A DNA stretch of 64,000 nt from VXYL01 sp965200375 (GCA_965200375.1 OZ241353.1:3100001-3164000); one strand, 5' to 3'. Numbered from the stretch's first letter, positions 15,828 through 25,791 are shown. Numbers and translations: made by a program. Notes: generated from the sequence alone by a model not told the origin.

Positions 15828-16949
15828 GTGGAAAAGGCTCAAGCGCACACCGAGGCGGCGGTGGCAGACGACGACGCCAGCCGCGCAGCGCTGGTGTTGG
15901 GCAATCGCGGGCCGTTGCGGTTCGATGCCGCCGGCCGGGTCCGCGAAGACATCCTGGATGCCTACTGGCGCACCGGCTTCTACGTGTTCGAGGGGGCCCT
16001 CGACGTCGCCGAGGTGGCCGAGTTGGAGCGGGAGTTCCGGGAGCTCTGCGCCCGGGCCCCCCGCGGCGCCGGCGAGGAGACGGACGCCCAAGGCCGGCCA
16101 GCGCGTGGCGACGCCGATCAGCGCAAGCTGTTCCGTTTCGCCCGCCCGCTCACGGACCCGTACGGCGAGACGGACGTCGGCAACGGACGCTACGAAGTGA
16201 AGATGCGCGAACCCCCGCCGCCCGAAGACGCGCCGGCCGAGGTGCTGCTGCAGATCGGCGGGATATTGCAGTTCCTGGACTCGGCGCTTCGCATCTACGG
16301 CCATCCGCAACTGCTGGCGATGGCGGAGGCCGTCAACGGCGCCGACTTCACGCCCTTCACCGAGGTGATCTGGATCAAGCAGGCGCGCCTTGGCGCTGCC
16401 GTCTCCTGGCACCAGGACGGCACCACCCATTGGCAGAGCCCGGCGCTGGACGCCGGCACCCACGGCTTCAACTACATGGTGAACCTGTACCCGACCACGC
16501 CGGCCAACGCGCTATGGGTGGTTCCCGGCACCCACGCGCAAGGCAAGGCGGACCTCAAGGCCATGCTGGCGGCGAGCGGTTCGGACCGGCCCGAGGGCGC
16601 GGTGCCGATGCTGTGCAGGCCGGGCGACGTGGCCATCTGCAACCGGCAGGTGGTGCATGGCTCCTACCCGAACGCCACGGGCCCGCGGCGGGCCACCTTC
16701 GTGTTCGGCTTCCACCGGCGGGCTTCGGTTGCTGGCGTCGCGGGTTGGGCCAAGACGCCCTACGACGACGACTACATCCGCGTCAGCAGCCGCATCATCC
16801 CCTTGGCCATAGACGCGCGGCGGCAACGCTGCCCGGGCGAACGTCCGTACGTCTACCAGCCCTTGGCCGACGCCGCGCCGACGCCTTGGAACGAGGCGAA
16901 CCGCGAAGCCGTGCTTCGGAACTACCACCGCCGCGCCATCGGCATCTGA
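15828..16949 (+). CDS. phytanoyl-CoA dioxygenase (PhyH) family protein
   Basis: A 373-residue Fe(II)/2-oxoglutarate dioxygenase started at GTG with GGAGG six bases upstream. The metal triad is visible as H-x-D at about residues 195-197 (VSWHQDGTTHW) and a distal His near 277 (VVHGSYPN); ATFVFGFHRRA provides the 2-oxoglutarate Arg region. Family members hydroxylate lipids, ectoine or natural products. Gene context gives no substrate. It stands alone between a divergent serine hydrolase and minus-strand genes. Confidence 0.85.
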   Translation: MEKAQAHTEAAVADDDASRAALVLGNRGPLRFDAAGRVREDILDAYWRTGFYVFEGALDVAEVAELEREFRELCARAPRGAGEETDAQGRPARGDADQRKLFRFARPLTDPYGETDVGNGRYEVKMREPPPPEDAPAEVLLQIGGILQFLDSALRIYGHPQLLAMAEAVNGADFTPFTEVIWIKQARLGAAVSWHQDGTTHWQSPALDAGTHGFNYMVNLYPTTPANALWVVPGTHAQGKADLKAMLAASGSDRPEGAVPMLCRPGDVAICNRQVVHGSYPNATGPRRATFVFGFHRRASVAGVAGWAKTPYDDDYIRVSSRIIPLAIDARRQRCPGERPYVYQPLADAAPTPWNEANREAVLRNYHRRAIGI

Positions 16950-17210
16950 CGCCGTCGCTTGCGCCCCGATTGCTCGGCCCACCAAAGAAGCACCGCCTAG
17001 CTAGGGGCCTCCCCTGGCTGCGGAACATGCCAAGGGCGGCGAGGGGCATGGGGGCGATCGCGTGGAGCGCTCAGCGGAGGCGAAGCCGATGCCTCCGTGT
17101 CAGCCGGATCGTGGCAAGGCCGGGGGAGCTGGCAGCGCTTGCCGCTGTGCGGCACCGGCCGAGGTTCCGGCGGAGCACGGCGCTTCGAGCACTTCCCCGG
17201 ACGACCGGAC

Positions 17211-17972
17211 CTACCGCCTCCGGGCCGGATTCGCCGGGCTGCCGAACACGCCGAGCGCCGTCTGGTACTGGTCGGCGTAGAAGCGGCCTTCCTGACCCTG
17301 CTCTCGCAGCTTGTCGACGATGGCGGCGAGGTCGGCGCGTTCGTTCCGCCCCGCCAGGATGGCGGAGACGTGGAGCCAGCCTTGGGCCATCAGCCGCCCG
17401 GCGTCGTTGCCAGCGGTTGCCGCCAGGTCCCGGCTCTCGGCGAACGCCTCGGCCGCGGCGGCGGCGTCGCCGTCTGCGAGCAGCTGGGCGCCGAGGATCC
17501 AATAGCCGTTGCGGCGGCGGCTGGGGGGCAGGCGGAGCTCTGCGGCCAGGGCGACGTTCCGACGCGCTGCCGCCAATCCCAGCCGGCGATGCGCGTGGGT
17601 CACCGGCCCCACCTGCCCCGGGCCCCAGCCGGGCCAGGTGTCCGCGGCGAGGTTGTAGGTGAGGACGGCGGCGGCTTCCTGGTAGTCGGCTGCGGCGTCG
17701 GGATGCTGCTCCGCCAGCCGCAGGGCCTGCCCGCAGAGCAGCTTGAGCAGGTAGACGTAGCCGTCGACGTCGTCTACGCCGCGGTTGAAGCGGCGCGCCA
17801 GCAGGTAGCTCGCCGTGCGCAGGCCGGTCGGCGACGTCGCCTCGAGGGGCTCGGCCAGCATGGCCTCGAGCACCGGCCGCAGCTTGGCATCGGCCGCCTC
17901 GGCTCCGGCCTTCTCGACCGCAGCGGCCATCGTCGCGCCGGCCCCGAGCAGCAGCGCGGCGATGCGCCGCAT
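17211..17972 (-). CDS. exported TPR-like hypothetical protein
   Basis: A 253-residue protein with a short N-terminal hydrophobic stretch (MRRIAALLLGAGATMAAAV) that could be a signal peptide. The body is alpha-helical and alanine-rich with repeated helix pairs (for example DYQEAAAVLTYNLAADTW, DAAAAAEAFAESRDLAATAG) reminiscent of TPR repeats. The start overlaps the stop of the upstream SDR gene (ATGA). No specific function is recognised. Confidence 0.65.
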   Translation of the reverse strand: MRRIAALLLGAGATMAAAVEKAGAEAADAKLRPVLEAMLAEPLEATSPTGLRTASYLLARRFNRGVDDVDGYVYLLKLLCGQALRLAEQHPDAAADYQEAAAVLTYNLAADTWPGWGPGQVGPVTHAHRRLGLAAARRNVALAAELRLPPSRRRNGYWILGAQLLADGDAAAAAEAFAESRDLAATAGNDAGRLMAQGWLHVSAILAGRNERADLAAIVDKLREQGQEGRFYADQYQTALGVFGSPANPARRR

Positions 17973-18784
17973 CACAGCTTCGCCGCGACTCCGCCGTCGA
18001 CGTTGATGATCTCGCCGTTGACGAAGCGCGATTCGTCGCTGGCCAGAAAGAGCACCAGATTGGCGACGTCTTCGGGGTAGCCGGGCCCCTGGACGATCTG
18101 CGCGAAATCGAACATCCGTTCGAAGACGTGATGGCCGCCGTCCGGGTCCCGCACGGTGCCCCGGGTGGCGCCGGGGGTGAGGATCTGGCCGGGGCGGACG
18201 CAGTTGACGCGGATGTTGTGGCGCCCGCCGGTACCCGCCATGTAGCGCGTCAGCGCGTCCACGCCAGCCTTGGCGGCGTAGTAGGAGGCCGAGGTGGTGC
18301 CGAACTCGTCCTGCATCCGGGAACTGAAGCCGCGTTGCGCCGCCAGCGAGGACATGTTCACCACCGCGCCGCCGCCGGCGGCCACCAGGTGGGGCCACAC
18401 GGCGCGGCTGACGTAGAAAGTGCCGGTCAAGTTGGTGTTGACGACCCGGTGCCACTCGGCGTTCGGCTCGTCCGGGAATTGGCTGCCGCCGCCCCCGCCG
18501 GCATTGTTGAACAGCACGTTGATCGCGCCATGCACCTCCGCCGCGGCGGCGACGGCGCTCCGCACGGAGTCGTCGTCGCCCACGTCGCAGGCGATGAAGG
18601 TGGCATCTCCGCCGGCGCTGCGGATGGCTGCGGCCACGGCCTCGCCCTCGGCCTGCCGCCGGGCCATCAGAATCACCTTGGCGCCTTCCCGGGCGAACGT
18701 GTGCCCGGTGGTCTCGCCGATGCCGCTGTTGCCGCCGGTGACGACGGCGACTCTGCCGGCCAGCCGGCCGCCGGTGTCTGCCAT
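17972..18784 (-). CDS. short-chain dehydrogenase/reductase (SDR)
   Basis: A 270-residue classical SDR started at ATG with GGAGGA eight bases upstream. It has the cofactor motif TGGNSGIG, ACDVGD, NNAGGGGG, the catalytic Ser region NMSSLAAQ and YYAAK (Tyr-x-x-x-Lys), then IRVNCVRPGQILT. The mild length increase around HHVFERMFDFAQ is a substrate-loop insertion. It is coupled to the downstream exported protein. Substrate unknown. Confidence 0.92.
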   Translation of the reverse strand: MADTGGRLAGRVAVVTGGNSGIGETTGHTFAREGAKVILMARRQAEGEAVAAAIRSAGGDATFIACDVGDDDSVRSAVAAAAEVHGAINVLFNNAGGGGGSQFPDEPNAEWHRVVNTNLTGTFYVSRAVWPHLVAAGGGAVVNMSSLAAQRGFSSRMQDEFGTTSASYYAAKAGVDALTRYMAGTGGRHNIRVNCVRPGQILTPGATRGTVRDPDGGHHVFERMFDFAQIVQGPGYPEDVANLVLFLASDESRFVNGEIINVDGGVAAKL

Positions 18785-18928
18785 GTGCGGGTTCCTCCGT
18801 TCTTTCCGAGCCCCGGTGTCGCCGCGACTTGCCTGGTGCGCGGCCAATTCGGCGCGGCAGCGTAGCACGACGTCGGCGCTGAACGGTGGCGCGGGGCGCA
18901 ACGGACGCTCCTTGGCAGGCGTTGAACG

Positions 18929-19144
18929 CTAGGGCGCGTCGTCCCGCGCCGGCAGCAGAATCCACGCCACGGCGTACGCCGCCAGCGCCACCTTCCAGGA
19001 GAAGATGGCGGCGACGACGAAGCCGACCCGAACGAAGGCCGGGTCGATGTCGAAGTGGCGGGCGCAGCCGGCGCAGACGCCGCCGATCCAGCCGCCCTTG
19101 CGATCCCGTGCCAGCTTGGCGCGAATGCGGTCGATTCTGGTCAT
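18929..19144 (-). CDS. pspC: PspC-domain envelope stress protein (short form)
   Basis: A 71-residue protein started at the ATG preceded by CGGAGGAG. It has the PspC domain GGWIGGVCAGCARHFDIDP followed by one hydrophobic segment (VRVGFVVAAIFSWKVALAAYAVAWILLP). Full PspC proteins are longer (about 120 residues) with a C-terminal leucine-zipper region that is absent here. A 57-residue membrane protein lies 20 bases upstream in the same direction. PspC acts in the phage-shock/envelope stress response. Confidence 0.85.
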   Translation of the reverse strand: MTRIDRIRAKLARDRKGGWIGGVCAGCARHFDIDPAFVRVGFVVAAIFSWKVALAAYAVAWILLPARDDAP

Positions 19145-19164
19145 ATGCGTCTCCTCCGAGTGGT

Positions 19165-19338
19165 CTAGGCGCCAAGGCACAGGTGCAGCAGCTGCCACGC
19201 GGCACCGTCGGCGCCAGCCACGGCGCCGACGTGCTGGCCGGCTTCGGCGAAGAGGCCGAAGGCGAGCATTGCCACGGCCAGCAGCGCAAAGGCGCCGATG
19301 GTGGCACGAGGGGAGGTGATTCTCGACAGTCGGGTCAT
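19165..19338 (-). CDS. 57-residue membrane protein upstream of pspC
   Basis: A small frame on the minus strand from ATG 19338 to TAG 19165. It encodes a basic N-terminus (MTRLSRITSPR), one strong membrane helix (ATIGAFALLAVAMLAFGLF), and a short outward tail with GQHVGAVAGAD. It is 20 bases upstream of pspC, same strand, suggesting an operon. It occupies the place that PspB, another small membrane partner, has in psp operons, but the sequence is not recognisably PspB. The ribosome site is weak, so the gene call is moderate. Confidence 0.5.
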   Translation of the reverse strand: MTRLSRITSPRATIGAFALLAVAMLAFGLFAEAGQHVGAVAGADGAAWQLLHLCLGA

Positions 19339-19382
19339 GGCTAGCGTCCAGTGCGTCCTAGCGAAGGGATGCCCGGCGTGTG

Positions 19383-19440
19383 TTCAAGTTCCGTGCCAAG
19401 TGACAAGCAAGTGACAAGCCAGTGACAAGATGGTTGTCAA
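19383..19440 (-). promoter_or_regulatory. triple 11-bp direct repeat and sigma-54-like -24/-12 element upstream of the psp-like operon
   Basis: On the plus strand GTGACAAG occurs three times, at 19400, 19411 and 19422, an exact 11-bp period (one helical turn), next to TTGTCAA at 19434. On the minus strand, immediately downstream, TTGGCACG-N4-TTGAA (19399 to 19383) matches the sigma-54 consensus TTGGCACG-N4-TTGCA except for one base at -12. The small membrane protein ATG is 45 bases further on. Sigma-54 control of psp operons is known in enterics; the direct repeats resemble response-regulator sites. Both readings are inference. Confidence 0.45.
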
Positions 19441-19562
19441 CTGATTGATTTCACGTTGTTTTCTGAAGAACAGCCGACTGTTCGCGTTCCCAAGGCGTTG
19501 CCTTGTGGCTTGATCAGCCAACCGGCTGGCGAAATCCGCCACATCCGCCTAGACTGCCCTGT

Positions 19563-19726
19563 CCTAGTGTGCCGCTTCCAGAACAACATGCGTTCCAGAG
19601 GGACGGGTTTCGTCGCAGGGCCGGAACACCGGTGGCCTTGCGGGGCGGCACATCCTTGAGCAGCAGCCCAGGCGACGACAGACGGAACGCGCCATTGCCA
19701 CGTCGATTCGGAATCGAACCACTAGG
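19563..19726 (+). repeat. 165-bp dispersed repeat, copy 1 (MITE-like)
   Basis: An element bounded by the perfect 7-bp inverted terminal repeat CCTAGTG ... CACTAGG. A second copy lies inverted at 30104-30268. The two copies are identical over the first 17 bases (CCTAGTGTGCCGCTTCC), over a 23-base core at 19631-19653, and nearly so over the palindrome-containing end (GATTC-GAATC, then GAACCACTAG); elsewhere they differ by scattered substitutions and small indels. No transposase is encoded. It ends 13 bases before the start codon of the NCS2 permease. Confidence 0.7.
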
Positions 19727-19739
19727 CCGCGGGCGAGCC

Positions 19740-21482
19740 ATGCCTTCCACCGTTCGCTACGAGCCGCCGGAGCGCCCCCCGCACCTTCTGGCGGCCGGGC
19801 TGGGGTTGCAGCAGGCGGTGCTCTCCGTCGCCAGCGTGGTGCTGACGCCGGTGATCGTCGTTCGCGCCGCCGGCGCGGCGGACCCGTACCTCTCCTGGGC
19901 GGTGTTCGCGGCGCTCCTGGTGAGCGGCGTCAGCACCATGGTGCAAGCCAGGAGGGTGTGGCGCCTGGGTGCCGGGTATCCGCTGCTGATGGGCACCTCC
20001 GGCGCCTTCATCGCGGTGTGCGTGATCGCCTTGGCGGACGGCGGGCCGGCGCTGCTGGCGACCTTGGTGTTCGTCTCCGCGCTGTTCCAGTTCGGGCTGG
20101 CCGGCAAGCTCGTGTGGCTGCGGCGCATCGTCACCCCGACGGTCGCCGGCACGGTGGTGATGCTCATCGCCGTGACCGTGATGCCGGTGGTGTTCGGCAT
20201 GCTGCCGGATGGGGAGGACTCGATAGGCGCTCCGCTGAGCGCCGCGGTGGCGCTGGCGGTGACCGCCGGCCTCGCCATGCGGGCGACCGGCGCGTTGCGG
20301 CTGTGGGTGCCTTTCGTCGGCCTGGTCGCCGGCTGCGTGACGGCCTCCTTGTTCGGCCTGTACGACACGGCGCGGGTGGCCGAAGCGGCGTGGCTGGGGC
20401 TGCCGCACCGCGGCTGGCCGGGTTTGGACCTGCACTTCGGCCCGCTGTTCTGGGCGCTGCTGCCGGCGTTCGTGTTCGCCACCTTGATCGGTGCCATCGA
20501 GACCGTTGGCGATGCCAGCGCCATGCAGGCCGTGGCCTGGCGTCGGCCGCGCGCCACGGACTACCGCGAGGTGCAGGGCGCCGTGGCAGCCGACGGCCTC
20601 GGCAACCTGCTCTCGGGCCTCGCCGCCACGGTGCCGAACACCACCTACTCGAAGAGCATTTCCATCGCCGAACTTACCGGCGTGGCCGCCCGGCGCGTGG
20701 GAGTGTGGATCGGCGCGCTGTTCGTGGCGACGGCCTTCGTGCCGAAGGCGGCGGCGTTGCTGCTGGCGGTTCCGGGCAGCGTGGTGGCGGCCTACATGAC
20801 CGTCTTTCTGGCGATGCTGTTCGTGCTCGGCATGAAGATGGTGGTGCAGGACGGCCTGGACTACCGCAAGGGCATCATCGTCGGGGTGTCGTTCTGGATC
20901 GGCATGGGCTTCCAGCACCAGGACATCTTCGCGGACCAGCTCGGCGCCTGGTGGGGTACGCTGCTCGGCAACGGCATGACCAGCGGCGGCCTCGCCGCCA
21001 TCCTGCTCACCGCTGTCATGGAGCTGGCCGGTGGACGGCGTCGGCGCCTCGAAGCCACGCTCGATGCTTCCGCCCTGCCAGCGGTGGACGCCCTCCTCGA
21101 CGAGATGGCCCGCCGCGCCCGCTGGCCGGACGATGCGCGGCAGCGGCTGCGGGCCGCTGGCGAGGAAGCGCTGCAATGCCTGCTGACCGCCGGCGGCGAG
21201 GCCGGGGAGGCGCGTCGCCTGCGGCTGGCAGTGCGCACCGACCGCGCCAGCGCCACCCTCGAACTCGTCGCCGCGGTGGGGCAGGACAACATCGAGGACC
21301 TGCTGGTGCGACTGACGGATCTGCCGGGCGACTCGCCGGAACGGGAGGTGTCTCTGCGCCTGCTGCGCCACCACGCCGACACCGTGCGCCATCAGCAGTA
21401 CCACGGCACGGACGTGCTGGCGGTAACGGTGGCCGCGGAAGCGGACGCCGGCAGCCATCAAGGTCGCGGGGCGATGCCCTAG
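19740..21482 (+). CDS. NCS2-family nucleobase permease with C-terminal RsbW-like domain
   Basis: A 580-residue protein. Residues 1-435 form a 12-14 helix uracil/xanthine permease of the NCS2/SLC23 type, with the conserved ETVGDASAMQAVAW segment (Glu of the substrate site) and GLAATVPNTTYSKSISIAELTG. Residues about 440-580 are soluble and resemble a HATPase/anti-sigma (RsbW) fold: RLRAAGEEALQCLL as N-box-like helix and HHADTVRHQQYHGTDVL at the end, but the glycine-rich ATP lid is not obvious. Canonical NCS2 carriers end near residue 430-460, so the tail is an addition, perhaps a regulator. Nucleobase specificity cannot be read. Confidence 0.85.
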   Translation: MPSTVRYEPPERPPHLLAAGLGLQQAVLSVASVVLTPVIVVRAAGAADPYLSWAVFAALLVSGVSTMVQARRVWRLGAGYPLLMGTSGAFIAVCVIALADGGPALLATLVFVSALFQFGLAGKLVWLRRIVTPTVAGTVVMLIAVTVMPVVFGMLPDGEDSIGAPLSAAVALAVTAGLAMRATGALRLWVPFVGLVAGCVTASLFGLYDTARVAEAAWLGLPHRGWPGLDLHFGPLFWALLPAFVFATLIGAIETVGDASAMQAVAWRRPRATDYREVQGAVAADGLGNLLSGLAATVPNTTYSKSISIAELTGVAARRVGVWIGALFVATAFVPKAAALLLAVPGSVVAAYMTVFLAMLFVLGMKMVVQDGLDYRKGIIVGVSFWIGMGFQHQDIFADQLGAWWGTLLGNGMTSGGLAAILLTAVMELAGGRRRRLEATLDASALPAVDALLDEMARRARWPDDARQRLRAAGEEALQCLLTAGGEAGEARRLRLAVRTDRASATLELVAAVGQDNIEDLLVRLTDLPGDSPEREVSLRLLRHHADTVRHQQYHGTDVLAVTVAAEADAGSHQGRGAMP

Positions 21483-21492
21483 ATTGAGCGGC

Positions 21493-21519
21493 CTTCGCAA
21501 ATGGGTCAAGTTTGCGAAG
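21493..21519. promoter_or_regulatory. perfect 9-bp inverted repeat upstream of the AAA ATPase gene
   Basis: CTTCGCAAA and TTTGCGAAG are exact reverse complements separated by nine bases. The repeat starts 11 bases after the permease stop and lies about 75 bases before the ATPase ATG; a -10-like TATACT is at 21559-21564 with no good -35. It may be an operator for the ATPase gene or a transcription terminator for the permease (no T-run follows). Confidence 0.5.
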
Positions 21520-21592
21520 CACGGAGTTTGCGGAGCGAGGGGCGCCGCCGCAAGCTCGTATACTCCAAGACAAGGGTGCTTCGGGGCAGCGC

Positions 21593-22786
21593 ATGGAACT
21601 TGGGACGCAGCGCGACGCGCCGCCCCACTTCGCCGGCCGAACCGCGGAACTGACGGCGCTGAACCGGCGCTTGGACGCGCTGTGCGCGAGTGCCAACGCC
21701 GAGGCTGGCATGTCCCTAGTCACCGGCGTTCAGGGGGTCGGCAAGACCCACTTGGCGCTCAAGTTCGCCCGCGATGCGACCAGACGCGAAGGCCCCCGAA
21801 GCGTGTTCTGGAAGAGCATGCTGCCGGACACTCTCGCCGCGGACGATGCCGTCGTCTTCATGGCGATCATGCGGGCGATCGGCCGCGAGTCCGCTGGCCG
21901 GAAGGTCGCCGATCTCGACGCGAAGGCGACGACGGTAGGGGCGGGGCTGGGCATTGCCAAGGCAAACGTTTCGCTGGAGCGCGTACGCAAGACGCACGAT
22001 CTGGCCGAGCTGCTAAGCGACTCCGTGGCTGCGGGTGTTTGGACCGGCAAGGCGCTGGTCGTCACCATCGACGAGCTGCAAGCCGTGTCCGCGGCCGGCA
22101 TGGGCGCGTTGCGCGTGCTGCATCAAGGCGTGCCGGGCTGTCCGCTGATGGTGCTTGGCATCGGCTTGCAGCACACCCCGGAAGTCCTGTCCAGGCCAGA
22201 GGGCGCAGCCGGCATTTCAAGAGTCGCCGAGGAGTTCAATCTCGGGCCGCTGTCGGCGGCCGAGACCTTCGAGGCGGTCTACGACGGCCTGCTGGCCCTC
22301 GGCCACGAGATCCCGGCGCCTTACGCAAGGGAACTGGCGAAGGCGTCCATGGGCTTCCCGCAGCACGTCCACGGCTATCTCGCCGGCGCCTGCGAAGCGA
22401 TTTCCCGCCATGGCCGCCTAGCCGAAGGGGCATCGTTGACCGAGGCCCTTGCCATCGGCGACCGATCGAGGGTCGCCTACTACGAGGGGCGGCTGCGTCT
22501 CATGGCCAACAGCAGGGCCATGCTGGCGGTGATCGGCGCGATGGCCAAACGCGGCACGGACATGCTGGCCATCGATGCAGCCGTCGCGGCCCTTGACGAA
22601 GCCGCGTTCGACGGCCCCGGGGTAGTGCGGGAGGCCATCGAGCACGGCGTGCTGACCCGCAACGCCCGCTCGGAACTGTCCTTCGGCATTCCGTCGTTCC
22701 ACGGCTACATGGACGACTGGCTGCGCGATGAGAGACGGCGAGAGGGTGTCCCGCGAGCCGCAAGCGCCAGAGCTGCGTTGGAGTGA
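21593..22786 (+). CDS. AAA/STAND-like ATPase of unknown role
   Basis: A 397-residue protein starting at ATG (MELGTQRDAPPHFAGRTAEL). FAGRTAELTALNRRLDAL is the typical entry to AAA_16/Orc1-like ATPases. Walker A is VTGVQGVGKTHLALKFA (near residue 47), Walker B is ALVVTIDELQAVS (near 160). A winged-helix-like C-terminal half follows (KASMGFPQHVHGYLAG, then AMLAVIGAMAKRG, EAIEHGVLTRNARSELSFG). The layout matches standalone ATP-binding proteins found near mobile or defence loci, but no partner is adjacent. Nucleotide binding is well supported; the role is not. Confidence 0.75.
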   Translation: MELGTQRDAPPHFAGRTAELTALNRRLDALCASANAEAGMSLVTGVQGVGKTHLALKFARDATRREGPRSVFWKSMLPDTLAADDAVVFMAIMRAIGRESAGRKVADLDAKATTVGAGLGIAKANVSLERVRKTHDLAELLSDSVAAGVWTGKALVVTIDELQAVSAAGMGALRVLHQGVPGCPLMVLGIGLQHTPEVLSRPEGAAGISRVAEEFNLGPLSAAETFEAVYDGLLALGHEIPAPYARELAKASMGFPQHVHGYLAGACEAISRHGRLAEGASLTEALAIGDRSRVAYYEGRLRLMANSRAMLAVIGAMAKRGTDMLAIDAAVAALDEAAFDGPGVVREAIEHGVLTRNARSELSFGIPSFHGYMDDWLRDERRREGVPRAASARAALE

Positions 22787-22900
22787 TGGTCCGGGTCGCG
22801 CTGCGCCGGCTCATCCGTCATTGCAATCGTGTTGGCCCGCCGGCCGTGACCCAAGCGCACAGGTTGCGCCTCTCGGACGCCTTGGCGATTCCGGGCGCCG

Positions 22901-24253
<1,353 letters not shown>

Positions 24254-24275
24254 CGACGTCGGTGCCAGGAGACGG

Positions 24276-24719
24276 CTAGATGGCCGGCGGCGGGCCGCGA
24301 TGGGCGTCGTCCGCCGGGCTCATCAGGCCCACGTGGTTGCCGTCCGGGTCCTCGACGATGGCGTAGCGGGCGCCCCAGAAGGTGTAGCAGGGCGGTTGCG
24401 CGCTGGCATGGCCTAGTCCGACGAGGCGAGCATGGACGGCGTCCACGGCTGCGGCATCGGGGAGGCGGAAGCCAATCACGGTCCGGCTGCCGTCGCCGCT
24501 GGCCGGCCGCCAGCCGGCGTTGTAGGTCTTCGCCAGCGGATGGCTGTCGAGGGCCAGTTCGAAGCCGCCTGGCATCCGCATCACCACATGGTGGGGCCCG
24601 GAGCCGGTGCGCCAGATGGCGTTCTCCGGCACCGCCACGCCGAGGGCGCGGTAGAAGGCGATGGCGCGTTCCATGTCGCGCACCACGAGATTGAGTTGAT
24701 CGAGGACGGGCGAGCTCAA
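24276..24719 (-). CDS. VOC (glyoxalase/bleomycin-resistance) family protein
   Basis: A 147-residue protein started at TTG 24719, chosen because GGAGG sits four bases upstream and the reading SSPVLDQLNLVVRDMERAIAFY begins a VOC fold. Two beta-alpha-beta modules are visible: LNLVVRDM...FYRALGV and VIGFRLPDAAAVDAVHARLV, ending with AIVEDPDGNHVGLMSP, the typical metal-site Glu/His region. Members are lactoylglutathione lyases, dioxygenases or resistance proteins; the substrate cannot be assigned. It lies upstream of gdhA in the same direction. Confidence 0.8.
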   Translation of the reverse strand: MSSPVLDQLNLVVRDMERAIAFYRALGVAVPENAIWRTGSGPHHVVMRMPGGFELALDSHPLAKTYNAGWRPASGDGSRTVIGFRLPDAAAVDAVHARLVGLGHASAQPPCYTFWGARYAIVEDPDGNHVGLMSPADDAHRGPPPAI

Positions 24720-24834
24720 GGAGCCTCCGTGGCGGCTGGTGCCGAGGAGCAAGCGTACAATGGCTTGGCCGTTGGCGGTGGCTGCGGAAGATCGATGACC
24801 CGATTCTCCTGCCAGTCGACGAGTGGAGTGCGTC

Positions 24835-25791
24835 ATGCGCTGGGCATCGATCCTGCCGCCGTCGGCGGCGGCTTGGTTGCGCGCCGGCGGCTGGCTTGTC
24901 GCTGCCTTGGGCGCCTGTGTCGGCGGGCCGGCTTTGGCGGCGTACTACGTCGGCGGCGAAGCGGCCCTGCACGGCGGCCCGGCGCTTGCGCTTCGCTCCG
25001 GCGACAACGACCGAGCCGCCCGCTGCGACGAGTTCGTGAACCCGCGCTACGCCGAGCTCGAAGGCTGCACGGCCCCCAACCACGGTCCCGGGGCCGTGGA
25101 CGACTGGATGAGCGCCTTCGACCGCCCCCGGGGGGGGCTGGCCAGCGCCGTCGCGGGCTACCGGCCGAGGGATCGCTGGCGGATCGAGATCGAAGCGGGT
25201 TGGCGCAGCGCCAACGTCGATCAGACCGTGCCGGCCTTGAGCCCGGACGAGGGCGTTCCCTTTGCCAGCATCTTCGGCGCCGAGTTGCCGACGGCGACGG
25301 AACGCATCGGCGCACTGCGGTCCCGCCATCTGTTCGCCAACGTCTATTGGGAGTGGCGGGGCGGGGGCCGCTGGACGCCCTTCGCGGGCATCGGCGGCGG
25401 GGTCGCCTTCGCCAGCTTGGAGTACGCCGTACTGTGGCAGCGAACTGCCGATCCGAACCTAGTGGAGACGGCCCGGGGCCTGCCGAACGAGGCGGAAGTG
25501 CGCCGCAATCTGGCGGGCACCGCCAGCCGGGCAACAAGGCGGCTGCGGGATCGGCTGCCGGGCTGGCAGCTTCTGGCCGGCGTGGACTACGCGCTGACCT
25601 CGGCTTGGACGCTGGGAGTCCAGGGCCGGTGGGTTCGCCTGGCGGCGTTCGAGGCGGGAGGCAGCTACGACGAACTGCGTGGCCACGTCTCCAACCTGCG
25701 TCTGGACGGCAGCGAACCGGTCGCCTACCGGGTGACCACGGACGACGTCGGCTTCGTGGGCCTCGGCCTGCGGCTGCGCTACGAGTTCTAG
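24835..25791 (+). CDS. outer-membrane beta-barrel protein (opacity/OmpW-like)
   Basis: A 318-residue exported protein with a signal peptide (RAGGWLVAALGACVGGPALA, cleavage near residue 37). The mature chain alternates amphipathic strands such as AEIEAGWRSANVDQTV-like segments, HLFANVYWEW, WTPFAGIGGGVAFA, WQLLAGVDYALTSAWTLGVQGRWV and ends RLRYEF, with the terminal Phe needed for BAM-dependent insertion. It is most like 8-strand porin-family/opacity proteins. A -10-like TACAAT at 24756-24761 lies about 75 bases upstream of the ATG. The 3' end overlaps rimI by four bases in convergent orientation. Confidence 0.75.
   Translation: MRWASILPPSAAAWLRAGGWLVAALGACVGGPALAAYYVGGEAALHGGPALALRSGDNDRAARCDEFVNPRYAELEGCTAPNHGPGAVDDWMSAFDRPRGGLASAVAGYRPRDRWRIEIEAGWRSANVDQTVPALSPDEGVPFASIFGAELPTATERIGALRSRHLFANVYWEWRGGGRWTPFAGIGGGVAFASLEYAVLWQRTADPNLVETARGLPNEAEVRRNLAGTASRATRRLRDRLPGWQLLAGVDYALTSAWTLGVQGRWVRLAAFEAGGSYDELRGHVSNLRLDGSEPVAYRVTTDDVGFVGLGLRLRYEF

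Larger units (their letters stand above)
19339..19739. other. intergenic region between the psp-like operon and the NCS2 permease
   Basis: This 401-bp gap separates divergent genes. It holds the direct-repeat regulatory block (19383-19440), a relatively AT-rich stretch around 19440-19475, and the 165-bp repeat (19563-19726). I find no convincing additional gene in it. Confidence 0.6.

Noticed and set aside
19700..19726. tRNA T-arm-like GGTTCGATTC in the 165-bp repeat
   Set aside because: The flanking bases do not form a T-stem and no acceptor, D- or anticodon arm is present.
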